Assembly (NCBI GenBank): GCA_903813345.2 | Contig: CAIIXF020000009.1 | Span: 36,451,759 to 36,515,758, forward strand | Direction: 5' to 3' | DNA from: Owenia fusiformis | Lineage: Eukaryota > Annelida > Polychaeta > Sabellida > Oweniidae | Length of the DNA: 64,000 nt | Shown here: one piece after another, positions 13,601 to 25,300 of the stretch | How the letters are laid out: the number at the start of each line of letters is the position of its first letter | How positions within the stretch are numbered: position 1 is the first letter of the stretch | Position numbers and translations under genes: made by a program | Notes under the pieces: generated by a model | Database searches by the model: none | The model's input: the letters and a program-made list of their open reading frames with translations, nothing else | What the model was told of the DNA's origin: nothing

Positions 13601-16600
13601 GACAGTTACAGCTGAAGATAGTCACAGCTGAAGATAGTTACAGCAAACAATTTGTATGACATATTATTTCCAAAAAATGTTCATTTACAGAATATGAAAC
13701 CCTCATAACTTGACAAAATGTCACAAGTTCACAACATAAAAATTATTACGAAAGTGTAAGAACTCTAAAAACAGATGCCAACCAGAGAACACCAGACACA
13801 AAAATGGTGGTTATAACAATGTGTCACCACTTCCTTGAACATGTGACATAAAAATCATGTTTCTCTAATACAAGGACAATTAAAGTAAGGACAAATCCAA
13901 CATACCTTAGGGAGACCTATGGGAGTGCGTAATTTGGTTCTTGGTGACTTGTACATTAACTTTTGTTCTCCAACAAGGAGATGAAACTTCATGGCCTCAA
14001 TTAGGAGATCTTTACATGGGTTAGTTGTGCGCATTAATGGTTCTCGCTCTACTCTGTCTATGAGATATTCTTGGGACAGTAAAGGAAGTCGAACTGCTCC
14101 AATAAGTTCTGAAATGTGTTTTTGGCGATTGCTGAGATCGTGATTGGTCCACATGATTACTGCTTCAAATACCTTAAAACATAAAAAACGAAATACAGTT
14201 AATAAGAAATACATATTAAAACTGTAGTTGGAATCGCTAACTGGATTAAGTTTCACTTTTTAAAATCTTAAAAACTAGAAAACGGCAACTCCACGGAGTA
14301 GCAAATCCCAACGAACACTAGATAGATAATTAATCTGTACAGTCACAATGTAATATTTACCATCTACTTCGTTCTTTGGGATATTAATTTTGGGAATATT
14401 TTGGAGCAATTATGTGTCAGAACTGTGCAAAGAATCTTTGTCTTAAATATAGAATAAAATCAGCCTTTTTATTCCAAATACCATTTTGTTCATTTCTCTA
14501 TTTGGTTGCTCTTCATACCTGTTCCTCGGTGGAGACAGTCAATCTGTCACTACTGATTAGTTTGATGACTTGTGGAGCAGGTAGAGCCAAGAATTCATCA
14601 TGTTGAACCACTTCACTGAAAAGTTAATATACAACGGGTTAGTTCTGAAGGTAATAGAAAAGTTCATAGCTCCAAGATATCTTATTTGTGAAAGGAAGAT
14701 CAGTAAGGGGTTAGATTGAGCCCACAAATCATACAGATTTGTTTTTCAATGTTCTCAAGGACTCATTTTAATACTTTGCTCATCTTACTGACTAAAAGCA
14801 GATCATTTTTCACCAAGAAAGTGGTTAACCATGTCTGTTTATCTTGATGCTTAACTAATCTATTTAATCTTCCTTGTTGGTCTCAATACCATCCCAATGC
14901 TTAAATTTTGTATCAGAAATATAAGTATATAATATAAACTGGCCTTTAAGACCACGCTCAATTAAAAGAGTGAAAAGTCACACATTTATTAAATGGTGAG
15001 TAATTAGAATCTCTTTTTGCAATTAATTTACGGTCCAATTGAAATTATTACAATCCAGATCTTTTTAAAAAATTACAGGTCCATATGTGTAGGAGGTATT
15101 TTATACCTATATGAGACATAATTAAATTACAGTAAAATTGTAATGTCAAAAATTACCTTGTAATGGGATGTTAGCCATTCACACCCCTATCCTACCATAT
15201 CAGTTTAAATAGAAGAGGTGGAAAGAGAATGGTGACGCGGTGGTTAGGACAAATATGAATCAACAAGTTATGTGACAAGTCAAGCAAACACATATGCTAT
15301 AAAAACGTGATTCAAATCACCTTTCAAAAATGTGATTGGACTGAAATAGGATACAAGTAGCTACCAATTATTTTTTATACTTTTATACTTGTATACCCCA
15401 TATGTAATACTAGTACGTATAAAACGACATCAAAGCAAAAGAATAACAATGTATCATATTAATGATGCTAAATAGTGAAACATGATATTTTTGTGCTAAT
15501 TTTCTGGATTTAGTTTCAATTGCAACCTGATGCCTGTATGTAACCTTACTCCATTTTATAGGTTCTACGGCAACTTACGTCAAGATATGGAGATTGTTAG
15601 TCGACACTACTTATGTGGCGAGAACATAGTACAAATGAAAATGTCAGAGTAAATAGCTACTGTACACCAGTATATGGCTTTCATGTAATTTTGTTCTTAT
15701 TCATCATGTAAATTATACACATTGTGGTGTGCAATTAAACACCTTGGTCTCTCAATTGAATGGATACATGTGATGCTTAAACTGATTAAAGTTGATTGTG
15801 ATTACTCAAGTCTCTTACAAGTACATATGTTTGTATTGTTGATTTCCTTGTACATGTTAATGCCGGGTGCCCCCCCCTCCAGGAAAACACTTGGTTTGGA
15901 CAAAATATATCAGTTTTTCATCCTTTTGGACAGCTTTTCAACAGGATGGTTTGATTTCTTAAATCTGCAGTCAGCTGCTCTAATGCTGGGCAGATCACTA
16001 AATGTAAGATGTTGTTTTTGTCTAAAGATGTGAAACAACATTTTAGATATTTACATCTATTAATCCTCACATTTGTATTCTACGTTTTCATAAGAATATA
16101 ACAATTAACAATGTATGCCAGAAGTGAGATACCACCTGAATTTTTCAAATACTTTTGCAGAAATGCTAGAAAAACTAGTATCAAGTTGCAGTTTATATCC
16201 AAAAAAGCTCAACTTATCAACAGAAAAAATCTTAGAACATCATTATATTGAAGAACTGGGTATCTGCAGAAACAACTCCCACACATTTATTGTATACTAT
16301 TTTATAACTTTAAGAATAACATACCTAAAGTGCTGCTCAGTGTATGTCTGGGAGTACTGCAAGAGGTCTGTGCATGCGTGAAGATCGGCAAAAGCCCGTA
16401 TTCCGAGGCAGTTTGAAGGGTGCAGTTGAGATTGGAGGAAGTCGCAGCAATTATCTCGTACTTCTACTAACTGGAGAATGTTTGCTGCTGGAAGAAGGGC
16501 CTGAAAAATGTCAGTTTACTATTAATTCAACAACTGAATTTAAAATGTGCTTGTTATTGGATACAGAGAGGTGAACAAATAATTACAAACTTTTTTGTTT

Positions 16601-19600
16601 AACTTAAGAACCCCTACCCACATGAATGAACTTGTTGAGACTGAATAAATTTGAGTTATTCTGAGTTACTGAGGATGTTTTATCTCTCTTAATGGTGACA
16701 TACATAATGATATCCCTATGCTAAGTCATTAGTTAATGGTGTATTCATTCAACATCTGAATTTAAAATATGCTTGTTATTGGATACAGAGAGGTGAACAA
16801 ATTATTAAAAACTTTTTTGTTTAACTAGCATTTCCATATTAAAGCTAATCAAAAATTCCAAAAAAGGCTTTAGCAAGCTTTTATTTCCTATCTGGAATCC
16901 ATTTCATAAAATAGATTCTACCAATACTCTTCCACGTGAATGAACTTGTTGAGACTGAATAAACTGGAGTTATTCTGAGTTATTGAGGATGTTGTATCTC
17001 TCCTCATGGTGACATACATGATGATATCCCTATGCTAAGTCATTAGTTAATGGTGTATATCCCCCTCAATGCACCCTTGCTGAAATTCTCATTATCTCAG
17101 AAGAACTCAAGTTGATAACAAGTACATTCATGTCGGATAGTATTGCTACAATCCATTTTCAATAGTAAGAATAGAGGCTTGCTTTTTAGAACTTTTTGTT
17201 GGTTCTGTACCAATCAAGCAAATAACATATTAACAACAATTATAATCACACGACTGTCAATGTGATGTTATTTTGTACGAACATCAATCTAAAGGGCTAT
17301 CATATTTAGCAGTTGGCAACAGGAAATTCTCAAAGATGTGTTTACCAAAGGTACCTGTTGTTTTTCAGAAATTTTGATTTCAATAATTGTTCCAGATATT
17401 TGCAATCCTATTACTTGTTATCAGATATTCTAATGAAAGTGCTGATTCTTTTTTCTATATTGGAATAAAATATACCCAAAATAAAGAGAAAACTATAATT
17501 ATTCAACATCACCAATGTTATCAGAAACTTTGAAATATGAAGTACCTCAGTTTACATCACATAATGAAAATAAGATATGATTAAACCATAGGAGAAGAGA
17601 TCATGAATGAAATGGTTTGTAATTTGTACAATCAATTTGAGCTTGAAAACATGATATAACAACATTCATTCACATTGTGAAAAATGATATATTGACGATA
17701 AAGCTGATTTCTCTAAGATGAGAAAAGTAGGGACTGGGGCCAATGGTGTAAATGACATCCCAATAAAATGGATACGAGCATTAGTTCAGACATCACAAAT
17801 CACATTCTTATATAATTGCCATATAGTTCATATTTTCATTTATACTCTCCCAATGATTCTAGGTTACTTAAAAGCTATAATCTTATATTAAAGCATGCAT
17901 TTTCCTATTTATTATCTCATCTCTATAGATCAACATACACTTTTTGTTTCATCTTCCATCTATTTGGCATCAATCACTAGGGGGAATTTTTAGAATCTGG
18001 TAATCCTTGTGATTTAAAGTTAGTAATCAATTTAGTCGTGGCATCCACACATCCACAGACACATACCCGCACATCTATCAGCACAAGATGAAGAACATTT
18101 CATCAAAGTTTGATAAAAACTAACCACTGATTGTCCTTTGGTCATTTTTCTCACCAATTTTCCATGAACATTTTTGAAACACTTTTTGCTCCTTTTATTT
18201 TGCAATAGATGGTTGATTTGATGTTCTTTGAATGTTTTGAACATGTTAAGGTATATCCGCATTAGGGTGGCCATAATCCCAGGGCTATGGGTATTAGCCT
18301 CACTGACAAGGGCCTCAGATTTACTGCCCTGGGCCCTAATGGTGCACTTAGATCTTAAAGGATCATTTTTTATGAATGTTTATTTATACATTACTTTCCT
18401 CCACATTTTAAGAGTAAATATGGCAGACGAAAGGTTCAGCTTAAATGCTTAAACATGATGGTGTGGAGCATGTTTGGCTTTAAGGCCGAAGTGAATGTGA
18501 GTGAAGTTATGCATCTGAAGTCAGGTTTGGCAATAAAATTCTGGATATCAATTGTGAAAATAGTCCTCAGACTCATGAAATAATTCATGAAATTGAAACT
18601 TCTAATCGAGATATAATTAGACAAATCGATGACTATGTTAGTATCAAGTTAGTACTTGATCACAGTGATAATCTTGATAATAACTCAACAGCAACATTCA
18701 CAAATCTTTCTAAAATAAATGTATTTTTTTCATTTTGAACTCCTCCACCATACAGTAATTTCATAAAATCTGATAACCCTGATCGCTGTACATATTTAGC
18801 ATATCTAACTATTTACTTAAACATGAAGTATAAATACATATAAGATCTATGAAAAGCTGCTTCACTTAGTAAGCCAGTCAAGTCTTCGCTTGAATACTGA
18901 TGACGTTAAACAGGTCCAAAAATCCTTTAGCTAGGCTCACCATACAACACAGCAAAGAGAGGTGGGTATGAATTTAAGACTTTGGCAGTTCACTGTTGCA
19001 CAAATTATAAAATCTAAAGCATTCACAGTCTTACCTGAACATTAGACTCTGAAACTTGTATTTCTGATGAGTACATGAAATCAATAAGTAAAGACAGCGC
19101 CTTAGCATCTATTTCTTGCAGTTTGACTTTGTCTGCCTTAGACTCTGCAAGTTCCCCTGTGAACATAGCATAGAAGTAAGGACTGCAAGATGCGAGGACT
19201 GCTCTATGGGCAGGAATCTGCATACCATCAGCAATAAGTGTAACGTCACATAACATTCCCGATCTGTAACATGGTAAGAGATAAAATTCCATGATGTACA
19301 TAAACATGTTTTATAGCCTATTGTACATTTCGATTATGTAAAAGGAGATCTAAAAAAATACATGTGAAATAAAGAGTAATAATAATTTGACATTGTAATC
19401 TTGCATATTAATGGTATAAAGATGACTAGGAATGTGCATCAAAATATCAGTGTCCACCCAACCAAATATCAATTACTTTGGAATGGGAGGGCTATGACTT
19501 TTAGTTCAGATTAAGTTTTATTTGGTTGGTAACATTGATTTTCATATGTCAGATTAAAGATATGATCAATGTTAGGTTTTGTTTTTAAGGAAAAGATTAG

Positions 19601-20076
19601 GTTGAGTTTGCGAATCTTGCTATTTGGCAGGCACTAATATTTTGAGAAATTCCCTTGTACCTTCTCATCATGTGTAAGACATCATATGCTTTATGTGTGT
19701 GGTCTGGGTGTTTGTACAGCTTGGGCTCCCCTCCTGTGGCTTCCATCATTCTCATTGAATCAGCCTCTGTCATTTCCAACCTGGAGCTATTTACAAGTAA
19801 ACATTTTGTAAAAGTATGTAAAACATTTAGGGGATAAAAGCATCCATCTCTATGGCTATACATTATTCAAAAATTCACTTTATTAAAAATTCACTTTAAG
19901 ACGGTTATTATTGCCACCAAAAAATCATACAGACTCCCTTAGAAAACTTTCCTACAGGCATAGAATGCCAATACTGAATTACAGAAACTAAACTTGAGTT
20001 AAATATACCTGCTGGTCCCTGCACTGGAGATCTGCCCCTCTGGGTTACTTGTCATACTCATCATGCAGTCGTCCAT
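10617..20076 (-). CDS. KLHL2/3-like: Kelch-like protein of the KLHL2/KLHL3 group (BTB-BACK-Kelch CUL3 adaptor)
   Basis: Eleven coding exons, in transcript order: 20076-20009, 19786-19661, 19263-19035, 16500-16325, 14615-14519, 14172-13906, 13490-13373, 12715-12416, 11845-11717, 11390-11250 and 10789-10617. They total 1824 nt, 607 residues plus stop; the family is usually about 590. The BTB domain (about residues 60-165) shows LLCDV-like MLCDVTLIADG, AHRAVLASCSPYF and MFTGELAES. BACK follows (about 170-320; NCLGIRAFADLHAC, FEAVIMWTNHD, EAMKFHLL). Six kelch blades (about 322-607) each carry a GG pair and a conserved W/Y (YAVGGFDGS, YAVGGHDGPLVRKSVE, YVIGGDDGS). Family knowledge: BTB/BACK recruit cullin-3 and the propeller binds substrates, which for vertebrate KLHL2/3 are WNK kinases through an acidic motif. 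The blade motif RRSSVGVG, where human KLHL3 carries a regulatory phosphoserine, is retained. An upstream exon start is possible because the first exon opens with an AG acceptor at 20096. Confidence 0.93.
13563..13646. repeat. 16-bp tandem repeat in a KLHL intron
   Basis: Unit AGTTACAGCTGAAGAY is repeated about five times with few changes. It lies just upstream, in transcript orientation, of the exon at 13490-13373. The embedded CAGCTG E-box recurs every 16 bp. Confidence 0.75.
16527..17062. repeat. Duplicated segment of about 220 bp in a KLHL intron
   Basis: Copy 1 (about 16527-16745) and copy 2 (about 16752-17062) share GCTTGTTATTGGATACAGAG, ACTTTTTTGTTTAACT, GAATGAACTTGTTGAGACTG and a tail ending GCTAAGTCATTAGTTAATGG. 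Copy 2 carries about 90 extra bases in the middle (about 16830-16930), consistent with an insertion after duplication. Confidence 0.7.
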
Positions 20077-20289
20077 TCTAGGCCGCTTGCTATTTCTGCA
20101 AAAAAAACAAACACAGTTTTTGTCCAAAGTAGTTTTTTTGGGGGGAGGGGGTGCATGTACAATTCTTCTTAGCTGGATGGAATTCTTGCAATTCTTGACT
20201 GGTAGTGGTAACTTTATGGCTTCACCACTACTTGTTTTACCACATATTGGAGGAATACAGACTCCTTTATAGCGTCACAATTTCGGTAG

Positions 20290-20490
20290 TAAGAGGTCCG
20301 AACTTCCAGCTGCTGATAATAGACATATAAAGGGAGTGTACTAAATTAAATGCCCTGTACGAGAACTGAATCTAGGACCCTTTACTCACAAGCCTGACTC
20401 TACTCCTGAGCCATAAGGGCTAGCCACTACAGCTGAGACTGTAGAAGCGACTTGGTATCGAGGGTCATAAGCATTCCCACTTTGGAACTT
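20290..20490 (-). mobile_element. tRNA-derived SINE-like repeat, copy 2
   Basis: This repeats the layout of the copy at 755-965: on the minus strand a leader containing CTACAGTCTCAGCTGTAGTG, then the A-box-like TATGGCTCAGGAGTAGAG, then a decayed B-box. It is more diverged in the tRNA-like part than copy 1. It lies just upstream of the first recognised KLHL coding exon. Confidence 0.6.
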
Positions 20491-21230
20491 TTGTATATTT
20501 CATATAATTAGTTTTATATGGTAAACTTATGCTTCTTGGGATTCAGGCAGCTTCTACATGAATATTTTCCGAATACACCTTTTTTGGTCCAAGTTTTTCC
20601 TCCCCAAGAAACTTTGAAACATGAGCACCTCCCAATTTGGACAGTGAAGTCATATTTGAAATATATACCTGCCTAGCTTCTTAATATGAACACTTTTCAT
20701 AAAATCGTTACCCATATAAAATTAGCAAAAATCAATCCACTCACTGACTCAAGTCAAGAGATCAATTTCAGAATTTGGCTTCGCATTCAAACACTGATTT
20801 GGAACTGTATAATTGATCTGTGTTTCTCAAGAGTCCGTATGCACATACCTTGGAGTATTGTTCATATGATCGAATTTGCGATTCGGGATTTATAAATCCT
20901 ACATCGTACAGTTTGGAGGAAAGTATGGAAAACAAACACAGATTTTGATAAAAAATGTCAACAGGAAGTTGTCGATTCTTCACGCATGCGCAATGATAAA
21001 ATATGCTCTGGTCCTGACATCTATACAAGTGTTCATGAAATAGAAGTACCTGATTATCTTCTATTCTTCCAGTTGCAGGGACAATACTGAAAAGTACTTT
21101 CAGAGCAATCCAGGGATGTTATACATCTAATATTCTGTGTTTGAATTATGCAATTTTGGTATCGCCATGAACTTCGTCCTCTCTCATCATCACAAACAAA
21201 ACTTTATTCTAGACCAATAACAATACTATA

Positions 21231-21935
21231 TTTTACACCTCATCACAACCAATGGTATATTCTTACATATCATCACAGCCAATGATATATTCTTACATCT
21301 CATTCTCATCACAATCAAATTTACATGTTCTTGCATACAATCACAACCAATAACCAATCTCATTCTCATCACAACCAATGGTATATTCTTACATCTCATC
21401 ACAACCAATGGTATATTCTTACATCTCATCACAACCAATGCTATATTCTTACATCTCATCACAACCAATGGTATATTCTTGCATATCATCACAACAAATG
21501 GTATATTCTTACATCTCATCACAACCAATGGTATATTCTTACATACAATCACAACCAAACGTATATTCTTACATCTCATCACAACCAATGGTATATTCTT
21601 GCATATCATCACAACAAATGGTATATTCTTACATCTCATCACAACCAATGGTATATTCTTACATACAATCACAACCAAACGTATATTCTTACATCTCATC
21701 ACAAACAATGGTATATTCTTACATATCATAACAATGGATGGTATGTTCTTACATTTCATCGCAACCAATGGTATATTCTTGCATTTCATCAAAACCAATG
21801 GTTTATTCTTACATCTCATCGCTACCAATGGTATATTCTTGCATTTCATCACAACCAATGGTATATTCTTACATCTCATCGCAACTAATGGTATATTCTT
21901 ACATACAATCACAACCAATTTCAAGCAACCAATCA
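21231..21935. repeat. 30-bp minisatellite with 120-bp higher-order period
   Basis: About 23 copies of a 30-bp unit (core ACAACCAATGGTATATTCTT). The block 21481-21540 is identical to 21601-21660, and 21541-21600 matches 21661-21720 with one change, so four units form a 120-bp higher-order repeat in the middle of the array. Because 30 is divisible by three and the unit lacks stops in several frames, long open frames appear on both strands (up to 240 codons). These are a by-product of the period, not evidence of a protein. Confidence 0.95.
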
Positions 21936-22215
21936 CAATCAATTTCACATTTTCACAAACAAGGGAGCATATGGGTACAGTTCAACGTGACAACTTTTGC
22001 AAAATTTGGGGAAAATGTAATGGAGTAAGGAGTAATGTGAACGAACTTATACATTTGATATATCTCGAATCTTTTTCCAATAATAAAATAAGTATGCTTT
22101 TTGAAAATATTGCTTCCAACATTTTATACTTATTCTTTGCTCCCACCTGAAATTCATAAAGAATTAACTGCTGTAAAGTTAAAAGAATACTTATATTAAT
22201 CACATAATAATTCTC

Positions 22216-22221
22216 TTTATT
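22216..22221 (-). terminator. Candidate poly(A) signal of the CCDC137-like gene
   Basis: TTTATT on the plus strand is AATAAA on the minus strand, about 170 bases downstream of the CCDC137-like stop codon. The position is typical; no experimental support. Confidence 0.4.
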
Positions 22222-22392
22222 GAATTTGATATTTTTATTCCAATTTTAATATTTTCTTTCATACATTGATATATATACGTATATTATACGAATATACAAT
22301 ATCCAACAATAAAATAAATACTTTTAACAGCATTGTGATGTCTGTATAAGTGAAGTACATTATGATAAATCAACTTTCTTTCTATTGGAAAA

Positions 22393-25300
22393 CTAGTGGT
22401 TTCTTTTAGCTTTTTGTAACTCCCTGTACTGCCTGATAGCATTTTCTCTCTCAATGTCTTGCTTTCTTTGCATCCCAACTGGCAAAGTCTTTCTCTTCAA
22501 TGTCTTTCCTATCTCTCTTTGTTTTAAAAATGTTTTTGTCTGTGTGTCTGCTAATTGTTTCTTCAGGAGCAAGTCTTTATTACCAGGTCTATCTGATTTC
22601 TTTGAAATTTTGCGAGGTTTGGCTGTTAACGTTGGAGGTGCCATGGCCACTTCTCCAAACTCCACTTTATCTGAAATCATTTGGAAAATAGTTTTTATAG
22701 GCAATTTGGACGTATGTCGTGTAAAACTTGTTTTTGCGCAAAAAAACAATCTTGAGAGTTGGAATAAGTACATGTATTAAAATTATTTCAAAGCATTGAA
22801 AATTTAGTTTAAAATAATTTAATTAAAATAATTTCATACTAAATATGCATCCAGTTAATCTGTTTGGTTTAAATATTTGTTTCTAAAATTGGGAGTGAAA
22901 ACAATTTGTTAAATCTATTAATCTCAAGCAGCAAGAGGATGTGACGTAGATCTGGTGCACAGTTTTCATGAAACAAAAGCAAGCAAATTAAACAGAATAA
23001 CATGGAATAATTATTGTGTTACCATGGAGATTTTCCCATCCTGTTCGTTTCTTGTCTTTTCTATATTCCTTAACTTCCTTCAATTTTTCTTTTTTCAATT
23101 CATTTTTCCTGGAAGAACAAACAAATCAACCCTTACTAGTATTAATCATGCACGTTTAAAAATGTTTTTTAATATATTGTTATTTAAATAAAATTTACAT
23201 TTTCTTTGGAAATGTGATATCCAGGATTACAGTACATGTATTTAATTTCTTATTGTATGGTATTTTCTTAACCACCATATTTGTTGTGTAATTTGCATAA
23301 TCAGATTTAACTTAATTTTTTCAAAAATAAACATGATGCAATTAAGTAACTACTTACTCTTGTTTTCTTTCTAAACGCTTCTTTTGTTTTTTCTTAATTT
23401 TCTTCTCCACTTTTGGGTCAAGAACTTTCTGAAATAAAAATGATGCATTTTACAATAACTAATTTTTCACCAAGTCTCTTATCTTTATACCCCCTCCCTT
23501 CCTCAACCTCATTCTCTTTCTCATGTAGCCTAGAGAGTGCTCAGGAGAGGTTGGGTGAAGTACAGGGGCTTTATGCAAGACAGTGCAAAATCAAAAAATA
23601 CATGTATTTATCAAAATTAAAAATTAATTTATTCAAAGGAAAAATCAAAATGGCGACATAATTAATCTGAATTTAAATGCTTTGGATTCAATTATCTTCT
23701 AATAATAAAATCCTGTCAGAAAATAACCTGTTTATTCCATAAATACAGCTATCTATCTGGAATGTTTAAATGGGTCAGGGAAAAGTCTGACGATAGGCTG
23801 AGGCAATATTTCATTGCCTGTCAAAAAGGACCAATATGATTTAATTACCATTCAATTCAATTCGATACAGTTTTATACACAGAATAAGCATCAAATATAC
23901 CTCTTCAACTCTATTAAATTTGTCATCAAACTTTGATTTTGAAATGACCATCTGAACTGTCCTATCGATTCTGTTGTGGAACTGGTGGTCATTCTCCCCC
24001 TTACGCTGTACAAACTCTGGGACTGGTTCTATTGGACGTGTCATACCTTTCTCAAGTTTCTCATTTGCCACTCCATCTAAAATATAGCAAAATTATTATT
24101 TTAAATGATCTTAATCTTTTGATTTAATCCAACTAGAAATTTTGTCACAAAGAAATCAGCTACACATCTGATAGGTTAATCACTGCACTGTTACTGTTAC
24201 TTATTCATAGCTGATATTACATGTATCAAGTTTTTTGTTTAACTACCAACAAAAAATGCCATGGTGTTAAAGATCTTTTCAGACAGTGAGGTGTAATTTC
24301 TATGCAAGCTTCCGAGTATATCTACCAGTTGTATGTTCCATAAACCTATTGTAAAGTGTAATCATTTGCCATTATACCAGTTGAATGGAGTATTAATAAT
24401 AGAACATCGCATTGTGGTTGTTGACATTACCTTTGAATTTATTTTTCTGTTTCTTTTTCTTGAATGCAAATGGATCTGCTTTTAGTTTTATGAGATTCAT
24501 CATGCTCTTAGAGACTTCTTGGTCTTCAAGGCTCTTTGGTGCAGAGTTAATCTGCATATAACCACGGCCATGTTTTTTCTTACTTTCTAGTTTTTCATCC
24601 GGAGATACAAATTTCCTAATATGTCTGTTTTTACTGAAAAAGAGTTGTTAACACAAATTTAGACATTTTTGCGAAACACATTCAGGGACTACCATGGAGG
24701 ACATCAAGTGACACTATTATAAGTTCACTAGTTCTATGGTCAATGCAGGCCTCTATAAGACCACACTAGACAATAGCAATGCCAAGGCGTGACAAATCCA
24801 TCAAACGACCATGGCTTTACAAAATTGCATCACTATGATTTTAGTAAAAGCAAACTTCATAAAACAACATTTTTTCAAAAATGGCCGCTTTCTACCCAAA
24901 ATTCAAGTTACCATAGTAACCCTTATTTTTGACCAATCAAATAAGAGATGCTGATATTACTGGAATCAATCAGAGAGTATTTTTTGTACATAGTGTGAAA
25001 ATTTCATCAGAAAATATCAAAAATCTTTGAAATGAGAGCATTTTTCCGGGAACTTATTGAACGACCTGGTATCTACTTTCATAAAAAATACCTAACCTCA
25101 CGATCCATCTTTTAGTCTTTCAAAAATTTAACTTTGAATTCTGTCACTCAGTTGTATCTAATTTCTGAGTCAGACTTTGACACTTCATCCTGGTCTCATT
25201 ATGTAAGCTTCTTATCAACAAGTTATTGATCGCAAACTAATCACATATTGATAACTGATCCAACAAACGAGGCTTTTTTATGACAAAGGGTCCATGTAAT

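Larger units (their letters stand above)
20096..22392. other. Intergenic region between KLHL and CCDC137-like genes
   Basis: This holds the second SINE-like copy and the 30-bp minisatellite. Both flanking genes are on the minus strand, so it must contain the KLHL 5' region and the CCDC137-like 3' untranslated region. No further gene is recognised. Confidence 0.5.

Noticed and set aside
21231-21935. CRISPR-like array
   Set aside because: Contiguous 30-bp units with no unique spacers, in an intron-containing animal genome; it is a minisatellite.
21226-22150. Long open frames of up to 240 codons on both strands
   Set aside because: They are produced by a 30-bp tandem repeat whose period is a multiple of three; both strands and several frames are open, and the peptide is a decamer repeat.
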